From contig CANFNN010000162.1 of the NCBI GenBank assembly GCA_947448095.1, positions 1 through 6,869 on the forward strand: DNA of 6,869 bases, written 5' to 3'. This DNA comes from Bacteriovoracaceae bacterium. Lineage in GTDB: Bacteria > Bdellovibrionota > Bacteriovoracia > Bacteriovoracales > Bacteriovoracaceae. A program made the position numbers and the translations under genes. Position 1 is the first letter of the stretch. The number at the start of each line of letters is the position of its first letter. Below, in pieces: positions 1-5,861 of this stretch. The notes under the pieces were generated by a model. It was not told the DNA's origin. It made no database searches and saw only the letters and a program-made list of their open reading frames with translations.

Positions 1-101
1 TTGACCATTGGAAGGATCTTGGCCTTTGTCAGACGCTTAATCCTAGTGAGATTATCTTGAAGTAAACCAAGGTTTACTTCTAAGAATGTCGAATGTCTCA
101 T
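1..101 (-). CDS. alr: Alanine racemase, N-terminal fragment (gene runs off the left edge)
   Basis: Reading leftward from the ATG at 101-99 gives 33 open codons to the window edge. The peptide begins MRHSTFLEVNLGLLQDN and ends KAKILPMV. This matches the start of PLP-dependent alanine racemases: a first strand of the type 'EIdl.al..N', then a helix, then 'kilavVKANAYG'. The next codon starts with AA at the edge, which would fit the PLP-binding lysine of VKANAYG, but the third base is outside the window. The enzyme interconverts L- and D-alanine in the cytoplasm, supplying D-alanine for peptidoglycan. The start codon overlaps the upstream gene's stop by one base (TAATG). The only Shine-Dalgarno-like AGAGG (117-113) is 11 nt away, so translation probably depends on coupling. 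The identification rests on 33 residues. Another fold-type III PLP protein is possible but fits less well. Confidence 0.8.
   Translation of the reverse strand, partial: MRHSTFLEVNLGLLQDNLTRIKRLTKAKILPMV
59..80. repeat. Near-perfect inverted repeat inside the start of alr
   Basis: GAAGTAAACC (59-68) and GGTTTACTTC (71-80) are exact reverse complements separated by two A residues. In RNA this would form a 9-10 bp stem with a 2-4 nt loop, about 20 nt downstream of the alr start codon. Neither strand has a T-run after it, so it is not a normal intrinsic terminator. It lies in coding sequence (about codons 8-15 of alr) and could be chance, an mRNA structure affecting alr translation, or a protein-binding dyad. 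Confidence 0.5.
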
Positions 102-1540
102 TAGAGAGACAGCCTCTTGGTCTCGCCGCGTGCCAAAGTCATTAAGCGCTTGGTCTCATCCTGGGATGCCTTATCTTCAAACTCTTTTTCAAAAATTTTA
201 AGGTAATGAGCCGAAGAAGCAGGAATAAGCTTCAAGGTGGGCAGCATCTCTTCACTTAAGACCTGTGAATTATCTTCAAAGAACTTCCAGAAACTAAACT
301 GACGAATAAATAACTGAAGCATTTGAAACTCTGACTCAAGATCTTCCTTGGGAATAAAGAACATCACATGCCAGGGACCAAACAATGAAAGCTTCGTTGA
401 TTTATTGAGTCTGCCAGACAGCTGGATAAAAAAATCATTAAAAAAAGCTGACCAGTAAAACTTATTCTGAATTCGCTTTTTTGCAATATCAACAATTGGA
501 ATGAGGCTAAGGCAAAGAATGCGATTATCCGATTCAGACCCAGCTCTTTGCATTTTATCCATATTATCCAAAGCTTCCCACATAGGCGTAAACTGAGAAG
601 TATACTGAGGAAGCTGCTGGTGCAGCTTAAGGCGACGTAAACTTGAGCTAAGAATTGACTCGAACACATCCCATGGAAAATTCATCATGCGCTCTTCTCT
701 GAAAGAAACGAATAACACCATATCAGGGTTCTGATGTCCGGCGTGAATTTTTAAAATGACTGGCTCGACTTCAAATAAATCATTGGCGACTTGTGTGGCC
801 ATTTCTAGAGCAAAATTTTCAATCCCATCATGATTTGCTTGTCCAAGCCATAGTGAGGGAAACGGATGATATTTCTTTTTGGTGATTTCAGGGGAGACAA
901 GTTTTTGTCCTGATTGATTTAATTCAAAAAGCCCATAACCATCTATCGCATCCCATTTTTCAAGCTTTGAGATAAGCGCCTGCGTGAAGTCTTGTCTCAA
1001 TGATTCATCTTCGATCTCTCCACAAAAATTGCGGATGAACTCAAAATGTGCCCTAAATTCTTCAGCTGAGCTGCGATCAGAAATAAGTCTCTGAGAGCGA
1101 GTTTGAAGTCTCTGAATCCGCATCTCAAGTTCTTTCATTTCTTTTTGATGCTTAATAATCTCAATTCTTCGTTCAACCAAACTCAAAATCTGAACATTTA
1201 GAGATGCGTCGTTATGAATATATCCGAATGGCTTTAGACCATAAGTTGATTGGAGCAGGATTTTAGTCGATTCTTTGGAATAAAATATATAAGACAGGGA
1301 GTTGTCGATGACCTTCGGGTGTTGTTTAAATTGAACACTTCCCTGACTCATCTTAGTAACATCAACAATCACTAAATCTGGAGTTTGGATCGACGAAGCC
1401 ACCCAAAATTCATCAAGACTCTGAAAGTGATAGGCCAGAATGTTATTTTGTCTTAAAGCCGACGCAATTTCCTTGGCCGAGGCCAGGTCATCCATCAAGA
1501 TGGCCACAGATAATTCAATTCCCTGAAGTGTGGTTTGCAT
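101..1540 (-). CDS. Receiver-like protein with coiled coil and degenerate GGDEF-like C-terminus
   Basis: No named gene was recognised for this 479-residue protein. Residues 10-125 look like a response-regulator receiver: hydrophobic strand then acidic D17/D18, a strand ending in candidate phosphoacceptor D60 (DLVIVDV), S88 at the conserved Ser/Thr position, and GYIHND where receivers carry the conserved lysine, so that lysine seems lost. Residues 121-155 are charged and heptad-like, a likely coiled coil. Residues 160-310 may be a GAF-like sensory region, which is weakly supported. Residues 337-445 resemble a GGDEF domain by pattern: RILCLSLIPIVDIAKK fits the first strand and helix, and LFGPWHVMFFIPKEDLE fits the 'GGDEFvvllp.tdle' hairpin. 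GPWHV replaces GGDEF and the metal-binding aspartates are missing, so cyclic-di-GMP synthesis is unlikely. No signal peptide or membrane segment is visible. The start has a strong GGGAGG (1551-1546) five bases upstream. It lies between aroK and alr and overlaps alr by one base. Confidence 0.75.
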   Translation of the reverse strand: MQTTLQGIELSVAILMDDLASAKEIASALRQNNILAYHFQSLDEFWVASSIQTPDLVIVDVTKMSQGSVQFKQHPKVIDNSLSYIFYSKESTKILLQSTYGLKPFGYIHNDASLNVQILSLVERRIEIIKHQKEMKELEMRIQRLQTRSQRLISDRSSAEEFRAHFEFIRNFCGEIEDESLRQDFTQALISKLEKWDAIDGYGLFELNQSGQKLVSPEITKKKYHPFPSLWLGQANHDGIENFALEMATQVANDLFEVEPVILKIHAGHQNPDMVLFVSFREERMMNFPWDVFESILSSSLRRLKLHQQLPQYTSQFTPMWEALDNMDKMQRAGSESDNRILCLSLIPIVDIAKKRIQNKFYWSAFFNDFFIQLSGRLNKSTKLSLFGPWHVMFFIPKEDLESEFQMLQLFIRQFSFWKFFEDNSQVLSEEMLPTLKLIPASSAHYLKIFEKEFEDKASQDETKRLMTLARGETKRLSL

Positions 1541-1642
1541 GCGGTCCTCCCGACCTTATGATTCTTTCCGTCAATGGTAACGCGAGAGAGAAACGCATGT
1601 AAAGGTTTTGAGAGGAAAAAGGCCCAAGATAAACGCTTTGAG

Positions 1643-2176
1643 TTATTTACTCAATGACTCCCAGAATTCTCTCACTAATATTTGCAAATTTTTTGTCCCG
1701 TCTAAATGCCACTGGATTTGATCAAAAACTTTATTTCGTTCAACAAATAGCTCTCGAAGTTTCCCCTGCCCTAACTTTATGAGCGGACGGGGCTCAGACT
1801 CATCTGCGATTAAACGCTTCCATGAAGTTTCAAATGGGACTCGTAAGTGACAGAATTTTATCTTTCGATTTTTTCCAAAAAGCTCCCAAACCAGAGGAGA
1901 AAGTGACCCTCCCCCTAAGGCCAAAACACCCTTCCCTTCCTGCTTCAACCAACCTTCTAGCTCTTGCCTTTCCCAAAGCCTAAAGGCTTCCCAGCCCTTG
2001 GCTTCAATCAGCTCAGAAACTGAACTAAAGCCCTTGCCTCGATTTTTTAGAACAAGTCGGTCCAAATCATCAAAATAATCCCAATCCTCAGGTGCAGCGG
2101 ACTTAATGGCCTGAACAAGAGAGGTTTTACCTGAACCAGAAAAGCCAGCTATCAATATCTTTTCGCACAAAGCCAT
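1643..2176 (-). CDS. aroK: Shikimate kinase
   Basis: This 177-residue protein has the usual AroK length and phosphorylates shikimate at O3 with ATP in the chorismate (aromatic amino acid) pathway, in the cytoplasm. Expected motifs appear in order, numbered from the start chosen here: P-loop GFSGSGKTS (11-19), DLD (37-39) for Mg2+ and shikimate, FRLWE with substrate arginine R66, GGG (88-90), lid motif RPLI with R130, and R147 in ERNKVF. All catalytic residues are therefore present, although the sequence around them is divergent. The ATG at 2176 is preferred over an in-frame ATG at 2191. The former has AGAAGGG five bases upstream and begins MALCEKILIAGF, as family members do; the latter has no ribosome site. 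It is transcribed divergently from yceD and is followed after 102 bp by the receiver-like gene, perhaps in the same transcript. A shikimate-kinase-like P-loop kinase with another substrate is less likely. Confidence 0.88.
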   Translation of the reverse strand: MALCEKILIAGFSGSGKTSLVQAIKSAAPEDWDYFDDLDRLVLKNRGKGFSSVSELIEAKGWEAFRLWERQELEGWLKQEGKGVLALGGGSLSPLVWELFGKNRKIKFCHLRVPFETSWKRLIADESEPRPLIKLGQGKLRELFVERNKVFDQIQWHLDGTKNLQILVREFWESLSK

Positions 2177-2181
2177 TTGGG

Positions 2182-2188
2182 CCCTTCT
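2182..2188 (-). promoter_or_regulatory. Ribosome binding site deciding the aroK start
   Basis: On the minus strand AGAAGGG is followed by five bases (CCCAA) and then ATG at 2176-2174. The alternative ATG at 2191-2189 is preceded by TTTCTCGAT, with no purine-rich site. This supports the shorter protein. Confidence 0.7.
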
Positions 2189-2229
2189 CATATCGAGAAA
2201 TTTTTATTATTAAGTCTCAATCTATAATG

Positions 2230-2234
2230 AAAGG
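2230..2234 (+). promoter_or_regulatory. Ribosome binding site deciding the yceD start
   Basis: AAAGG lies seven bases before the ATG at 2242. An in-frame ATG at 2227 has no Shine-Dalgarno sequence and overlaps the TATAAT box, so 2242 is the better start. Confidence 0.6.
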
Positions 2235-2241
2235 CAGTTTT

Positions 2242-2787
2242 ATGCAAAAAAACGAAAGTAAAGTCGGCGCTCAGATCAATCTCATCAAAATTGCGCCAAA
2301 TTCGGTCATCGAGTTTGAAATTGATCAGAATACTGACTGGGTTAAAGATATATTGATGGAAATGAACGAGAATGCGACGGACAAAACCCCGGCCGCTCAC
2401 TTGGCAGATACCAATTTGGTTATTTTTGGTGATATCGAGAAAAAAAATAAACCCGATATGAATGAATTGCTACTGGTTAAAGGTCATATTGAAGCTGACT
2501 ACGTCACAGAATGTGTTCGGACGCTAAAACCAATGAAGATCCAACTTAATGTTCCTTTTAAGATCTGTTTTGTGGACGAATCCCTCGCTACAACCGAGCT
2601 TTTTGCCAACTTAGATGAGACTTGGGTTGAGAATGATACGTACGAAATCTACTTTTACAACAAGCGGACCATCGATTTTCAAGAAATGATCCATGAGCAA
2701 ATTTACCTAAATTACAATCAATATCCAGTGCTTGACGCAGACGCTAAGCTGCTTGGAGTGGATTGGAGAAGCCCCTCGAAAGCTTAG
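2242..2787 (+). CDS. yceD: YceD/DUF177 family protein, linked to L32 and 23S rRNA
   Basis: This 181-residue soluble protein sits directly upstream of rpmF, the near-universal location of the DUF177 (YceD) family. Its sequence supports the call: a strand-rich middle, then VKGHIEADYVTECVRTL (79-95) matching the family's 'v.g.v...C.RcL' motif, and near the C-terminus IDFQEMIHEQIYLNYNQYPVL (144-164) matching the family's 'idl.e.v.eqilLalP..P.' motif. Most relatives end with a short cysteine-containing tail; here the tail is LLGVDWRSPSKA with no cysteine, and the 'C.RcL' motif keeps only one cysteine (C91). YceD proteins have been connected with 23S rRNA or L32 accumulation, but the molecular role is not settled. 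The 100 bp gap to rpmF has a possible extra promoter. The start was chosen by the AAAGG ribosome site; starting at 2227 would add five residues. Confidence 0.82.
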   Translation: MQKNESKVGAQINLIKIAPNSVIEFEIDQNTDWVKDILMEMNENATDKTPAAHLADTNLVIFGDIEKKNKPDMNELLLVKGHIEADYVTECVRTLKPMKIQLNVPFKICFVDESLATTELFANLDETWVENDTYEIYFYNKRTIDFQEMIHEQIYLNYNQYPVLDADAKLLGVDWRSPSKA

Positions 2788-2799
2788 GTAATTTTCAGC

Positions 2800-2828
2800 T
2801 TGGCAAGAAGACGAATCTATATTAGAAA
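2800..2828 (+). promoter_or_regulatory. Possible rpmF promoter
   Basis: TTGGCA (2800-2805) resembles a -35 box, and 17 bp later TAGAAA (2823-2828) is a weak -10. An overlapping TATATT (2818-2823) is a better -10 but is spaced only 12 bp from TTGGCA. The 100 bp gap between yceD and rpmF leaves room for a promoter. The evidence is weak. Confidence 0.25.
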
Positions 2829-2887
2829 TAGAAGCTCATTTTTACAAAATTAAGAAATAAGATTTTGAAGTAATACCGGAGGCATTT

Positions 2888-3100
2888 GTGGCAGTACCTA
2901 AGAAAAGAACCAGCGTTTCGCGTAAAGGCTTAAGACGTGCTGGTCAACATCATAAACTTTACAGAAAGTTTCCTCAAGGATGCCCGAATTGTGGTGATTC
3001 AGTTCTTCCACATCACGTATGTCCTTCTTGTGGCCACTATAAAGGCAAACAAGTTCTTGAGATTAAAGTGAAGGCTGATACACAAGCCGCACAAGCTTAA
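2888..3100 (+). CDS. rpmF: 50S ribosomal protein L32 (bL32), GTG start
   Basis: This 70-residue basic protein starts MAVPKKRTSVSRKGLRRAG, the classic bL32 N-terminus that threads into 23S rRNA. It carries a complete zinc ribbon with cysteines C32, C35, C45 and C48 (CPNC and CPSC), so this is the zinc-binding (C+) paralogue form. The tail after residue 58 is lysine- and alanine-rich, slightly longer than the usual 55-60 residues. Translation begins at GTG (2888) with a strong GGAGG at 2878-2882, five bases upstream. The gene follows yceD as in most bacteria. It is followed by an intrinsic terminator rather than plsX. The end of the reading frame contains GAAGGCT (3070-3076), which can pair with the terminator's left arm. 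Confidence 0.97.
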   Translation: MAVPKKRTSVSRKGLRRAGQHHKLYRKFPQGCPNCGDSVLPHHVCPSCGHYKGKQVLEIKVKADTQAAQA

Positions 3101-3135
3101 TTCCAAAAATTAAATGAAACTTAAAAAGCCTTCGT
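3068..3135 (+). promoter_or_regulatory. Candidate antiterminator pairing (rpmF end with terminator left arm)
   Basis: GAAGGCT (3070-3076), inside the last codons of rpmF, is exactly complementary to AGCCTTC (3127-3133), the left arm of the terminator. Two adjacent G-U pairs (3068-3069 with 3134-3135) extend it to nine pairs. This helix and the terminator exclude each other. A ribosome covering 3070-3076 would favour termination. The 7-mer falls in ordinary Lys-Ala codons, so coincidence is possible. Confidence 0.3.
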
Positions 3136-3152
3136 AAGAAGGCTTTTTTTTT
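3123..3152 (+). terminator. Intrinsic terminator (possible attenuator) between rpmF and fabH
   Basis: An 11 bp perfect stem, AAAAAGCCTTC (3123-3133) with GAAGGCTTTTT (3138-3148), closes a GTAA tetraloop and runs into nine consecutive T (3144-3152). This is a textbook Rho-independent terminator 22 bp after the rpmF stop. It ends 13 bp before the fabH ATG, leaving room for the fabH ribosome site but not for a separate promoter. Transcription into fabHDG therefore probably depends on read-through. Confidence 0.9.
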
Positions 3153-3165
3153 ATTAAGGGTACTT

Positions 3166-4164
3166 ATGTCATTCAATACCAAAATTCTTGGTACCGGTAG
3201 CTTTCTCCCAGATAAAATTCTTACTAATGATGATATTGCAAAAAGAGTTGAAACAAATCACCAGTGGATTGTGGAAAGAACAGGGATTCATACCAGACGA
3301 ATTGCAGATCCATCTAAGGATGAAACTCCAAGTGGGATGGCCAAGATGGCAACTCTCAGGGCCCTTGAGGCGGCGAACCTTACTCCCAATGATATTGACC
3401 TTATTTTATTTTCCACTACGATCCCAGATCAGTTTTTTCCAAATACTGCCTGCATGCTTCAACACAAACTAGGTATCACTAATGGCTGTCCGGCCTTAGA
3501 TATAAATGCAGCATGTACTGGTTGGATGTACGCGGTTCCAATGGCCGATGCCATGATTAAGACCGGTCTCTACAAACGCATTCTTGTTGTAGGAAGCGAA
3601 ATGACCAGCTCATTTAATAACTGGGATGACCGTAATACATGCATTCTTTTTGGCGATGGCTGTGGTGTCGCTATATTGGGACGAGCCGAGGCCGGTGAAG
3701 AGTCACAAATCTTTTCGACCGTGCTAACTGCTGATTCGACTAAAAAAGATCACCTCACCTTACTTGGTGGTGGAGCTTGTAAAAGAATCACCCATGAAGT
3801 GCTTGATAAGGGCGAGAACTGGGTTGCCATGAATGGTCCCGAAGTTTTCAAGTCAGCTGTTAAAACCATGGCATCATTAAGCGAAAAAGTGATTCAGGAC
3901 TCTGGAAAGACCATGAATGACGTTGATTGGTTTATCCCCCATCAGGCGAATCTTCGTATTATTGAAGCGGTTGGGAATCGTTTTGGTTTTCCTCAAGAAA
4001 AAGTGATCGTCAACGTTGATCGTTACGCTAATACTTCCTCGGCGACAGTTCCCATTGCTATGGACGAATATATTCGCTCAGGAAAAATTAAGCGTGGAGA
4101 CAATCTTCTTTTAGCAGCTTTTGGTGCAGGTCTAACTGCCGGAGCTGTTTTCCTTAAGTATTAG
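3166..4164 (+). CDS. fabH: Beta-ketoacyl-ACP synthase III (FabH)
   Basis: This 332-residue thiolase-fold condensing enzyme joins a primer acyl-CoA, usually acetyl-CoA, to malonyl-ACP to start type II fatty acid synthesis in the cytoplasm. The complete catalytic triad is visible: C117 in DINAACTGW, H259 in IPHQANLRI and N289 in YANTSSATVPIA. The CoA-contacting W34 and R38 (WIVERTGI) and the glycine-rich C-terminal GAGLTAGAVF are also present. F91 aligns with the phenylalanine that favours short straight primers in the E. coli enzyme; an acetyl-CoA preference is an inference from that. Length is slightly over the usual ~317 residues. AAGGG (3156-3160) lies five bases before the ATG. The gene begins 13 bp after the rpmF terminator, and fabD starts nine bases after its stop, with the fabD ribosome site overlapping the fabH TAG. 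Confidence 0.96.
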   Translation: MSFNTKILGTGSFLPDKILTNDDIAKRVETNHQWIVERTGIHTRRIADPSKDETPSGMAKMATLRALEAANLTPNDIDLILFSTTIPDQFFPNTACMLQHKLGITNGCPALDINAACTGWMYAVPMADAMIKTGLYKRILVVGSEMTSSFNNWDDRNTCILFGDGCGVAILGRAEAGEESQIFSTVLTADSTKKDHLTLLGGGACKRITHEVLDKGENWVAMNGPEVFKSAVKTMASLSEKVIQDSGKTMNDVDWFIPHQANLRIIEAVGNRFGFPQEKVIVNVDRYANTSSATVPIAMDEYIRSGKIKRGDNLLLAAFGAGLTAGAVFLKY

Positions 4165-4173
4165 GAGAATTAA

Positions 4174-5106
4174 ATGAAAGTAACAATCGTATTTCCAGGC
4201 CAAGGTACTCAATATGTCAGCATGGGAGCTATTTTTTCAGGCCATGCTCATTATGCCACTGCAAATATGGCCACGGGTTATGATCTGCAAAAGATGATGC
4301 ACGAAGGTCCGGCCGAAGATCTCAAATTAACAGAAAATACTCAGCCTGCGATCGTAACGCATTCACTGATAATGTTTGATAAATTAAAACAAATCCTAGA
4401 TCAAAAAAACATTCAAATTGAGCGAGTACTAGGACACTCAGTTGGTGAGTATGCGGCTTTGGCCGCAGCTGGAGTCATCAATTTTTCGGATGCCGTGAGA
4501 GCCGTCCATTTCCGAGGCAAGTACATGCAGGAAGCTGTCCCTCAGGGCAAAGGCACTATGTATGCTATTTTAAAACAAAATGAAAAAACGATTATCGAAG
4601 CTTGTGAGGCCGCCTCAAACTCAGAGGAATCTGTTTCTCCAGCAAATTTTAACGAGCCTAATCAGATAGTAATTTCAGGCGATAAAACGGCCTGCGAGAC
4701 AGCGATTAGACTCATGGGAGAAAAGACCAACGATAGAGTCAAAGCAATTGAGCTGCAGGTCTCTGCTCCCTTTCACTGCAATTTAATGAAACCTGCCGAG
4801 CTAAAACTTAAAACAGTCTTGGATCAGATCACTTTTCATGCACCTAAATATCCTTATATTGCCAATATTGATGCTCATGAATACGGCACGGATACGAATC
4901 CACAAATAATCAAAGAAAACCTCGTCAAACAAGTTTGTGGGAGTGTTCTATGGACTCACAGTATTCAAAAAATTACAGACAACACTCTTATTATTGAATG
5001 CGGTCCAGGTAAAGTACTGGCCGGATTGATTAAAAAAATTAACCCTAACTTGAAAGTCATTAGTCTTGATACTGAGACAGGATTTTCTGAAGTCGAGGCA
5101 CTATGA
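4174..5106 (+). CDS. fabD: Malonyl-CoA:ACP transacylase (FabD)
   Basis: This 310-residue protein transfers the malonyl group from CoA to acyl carrier protein, making the extender unit used by FabH and the elongating synthases. The family signature is complete: FPGQGTQ near the N-terminus (7-13), nucleophile S89 in GHSVGEYAAL, R114 (FRGKYMQEAVP) that binds the malonyl carboxylate, H201 in SAPFHCNLM, and Q253 in LVKQVCGSVLW at the position of the glutamine that supports the histidine in E. coli FabD. ECGPGKVLAGL near the end is also conserved. The segment after GQGTQ is about five residues shorter than in E. coli. AGGAG (4163-4167), overlapping the fabH stop, lies six bases before the ATG. Its TGA overlaps the fabG ATG as ATGA, so the two are likely translationally coupled. 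Confidence 0.95.
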   Translation: MKVTIVFPGQGTQYVSMGAIFSGHAHYATANMATGYDLQKMMHEGPAEDLKLTENTQPAIVTHSLIMFDKLKQILDQKNIQIERVLGHSVGEYAALAAAGVINFSDAVRAVHFRGKYMQEAVPQGKGTMYAILKQNEKTIIEACEAASNSEESVSPANFNEPNQIVISGDKTACETAIRLMGEKTNDRVKAIELQVSAPFHCNLMKPAELKLKTVLDQITFHAPKYPYIANIDAHEYGTDTNPQIIKENLVKQVCGSVLWTHSIQKITDNTLIIECGPGKVLAGLIKKINPNLKVISLDTETGFSEVEAL

Positions 5107-5861
5107 TCGCTACTTATTCAGATTTAAAAGACAAAGTTATTCTCGTAACCGGTGCTGCGAGAGGGATTGGAAAACAAATTAGTCTCGCACTCGCTAGTCA
5201 GGGAGCACACGTGGTTTTCAATTACCGCGGGGATGAAACAAAGGCAGCTGCATTAAAGGAAGAACTGGTAGCGGCCGGTGGGCAAGCGACTGGTTTACAA
5301 TTTGATGTGACTGATTATGAGGCCATGACTAAGGCCCTTGATCAATTCACTAAGACCGTGGCACCTATTTCTGGACTAGTAAATAATGCAGGGATTTCAA
5401 AAGACACTCTCCTTTTGCGCCTAAAGCCTGATGAAATAAACTCCATCATCGACACCAATTTAAAGGGATGCATGTTAGTCACCCAGGCACTCTCTCGGAA
5501 TTTTTTAAAAGCTGAGAATGTCTCAATAGTGAACATGGGATCAATTGTTGGTCTTATGGGTAATGCTTCACAATCTGCCTACGCTGCTTCTAAAGCTGGA
5601 ATGATTGGATTTTCAAAATCGGTTGCTAAAGAAATGGCCTCGAGAAATGTTCGCTGTAACGTGATATGCCCGGGATTTATCCAAACAGAAATGACTGAAG
5701 CACTCAATGATAAGGCCAAAGAGGAATACTCTAAATCAATTCCTCTTGCGCGCTTTGGAAGCTCTGAAGAAGTGGCTTCACTTACGTGTTTTCTTTTAAG
5801 TCAGGCATCTTCTTATGTAACAGGTGAAGTGATCAAAATTGACGGTGGACTCTACATCTAA
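5103..5861 (+). CDS. fabG: 3-oxoacyl-ACP reductase (FabG)
   Basis: This 252-residue short-chain dehydrogenase reduces 3-ketoacyl-ACP with NADPH in fatty acid elongation. Seen in order: TGAARGIG cofactor loop (16-23), D68 after the fourth strand, NNAG (94-97), and a full catalytic tetrad N119, S147, Y160 and K164 (YAASK). PGFIQTEMT (190-198) and the C-terminal GEVIKIDGGLYI are also typical. NYRGDE after the second strand fits an NADP(H)-preferring enzyme. SDRs are a large family, so the precise role rests on adjacency to fabH and fabD. The ATG overlaps the fabD stop by four bases (ATGA), with GAGG at 5095-5098. The usual next gene, acpP, is missing; instead a hydrolase gene converges from the other strand, its stop codon starting at the very next base. 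Confidence 0.93.
   Translation: MIATYSDLKDKVILVTGAARGIGKQISLALASQGAHVVFNYRGDETKAAALKEELVAAGGQATGLQFDVTDYEAMTKALDQFTKTVAPISGLVNNAGISKDTLLLRLKPDEINSIIDTNLKGCMLVTQALSRNFLKAENVSIVNMGSIVGLMGNASQSAYAASKAGMIGFSKSVAKEMASRNVRCNVICPGFIQTEMTEALNDKAKEEYSKSIPLARFGSSEEVASLTCFLLSQASSYVTGEVIKIDGGLYI

Larger units (their letters stand above)
2177..2241. promoter_or_regulatory. Divergent promoter region between aroK and yceD
   Basis: Both blocks must be transcribed outward from these 65 bp or from inside the neighbouring genes. A perfect TATAAT is at 2223-2228 on the plus strand, but no good -35 lies 16-18 bp upstream (only T-rich sequence near 2200-2206). Initiation about 7 bp downstream would start the RNA near 2235, after the yceD ribosome site. 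On the minus strand AATAAT (2211-2206) is a candidate -10 for aroK, again with a poor -35. The middle (2201-2213) is almost pure A/T. That a promoter exists here is likely; the exact boxes are uncertain. Confidence 0.45.

Noticed and set aside
1..60. Plus-strand open stretch ending in TGA at 58-60, as if the tail of a gene
   Set aside because: The opposite strand encodes a clear alanine racemase N-terminus coupled to the preceding gene, which explains these bases.
364..669. 101-codon open frame overlapping the receiver-like gene
   Set aside because: It is a shifted frame of the longer gene, with a cysteine- and leucine-rich, family-less product and no supporting start site.
1541..1642. Promoter or terminator between aroK and the receiver-like gene
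   Set aside because: TTTACA and TTGACG appear on the minus strand, but neither has a convincing -10 box at the right distance, and no hairpin with a T-run is present. Only the GGGAGG ribosome site is secure.
2177..2191. Five-residue longer aroK from the ATG at 2191
   Set aside because: It has no ribosome site, whereas the ATG at 2176 has AGAAGGG at good spacing and gives the usual family N-terminus.
2188..2400. 70-codon minus-strand reading frame across the divergent region
   Set aside because: It lies opposite the well-supported yceD frame, has no ribosome site and resembles no protein family; it is a shadow frame.
3188..3472. 94-codon plus-strand frame inside fabH
   Set aside because: It overlaps the catalytic fabH frame, which carries all conserved residues; shadow frame.
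5342..5536. 64-codon minus-strand frame inside fabG
   Set aside because: It is opposite a complete fabG and has no independent support.
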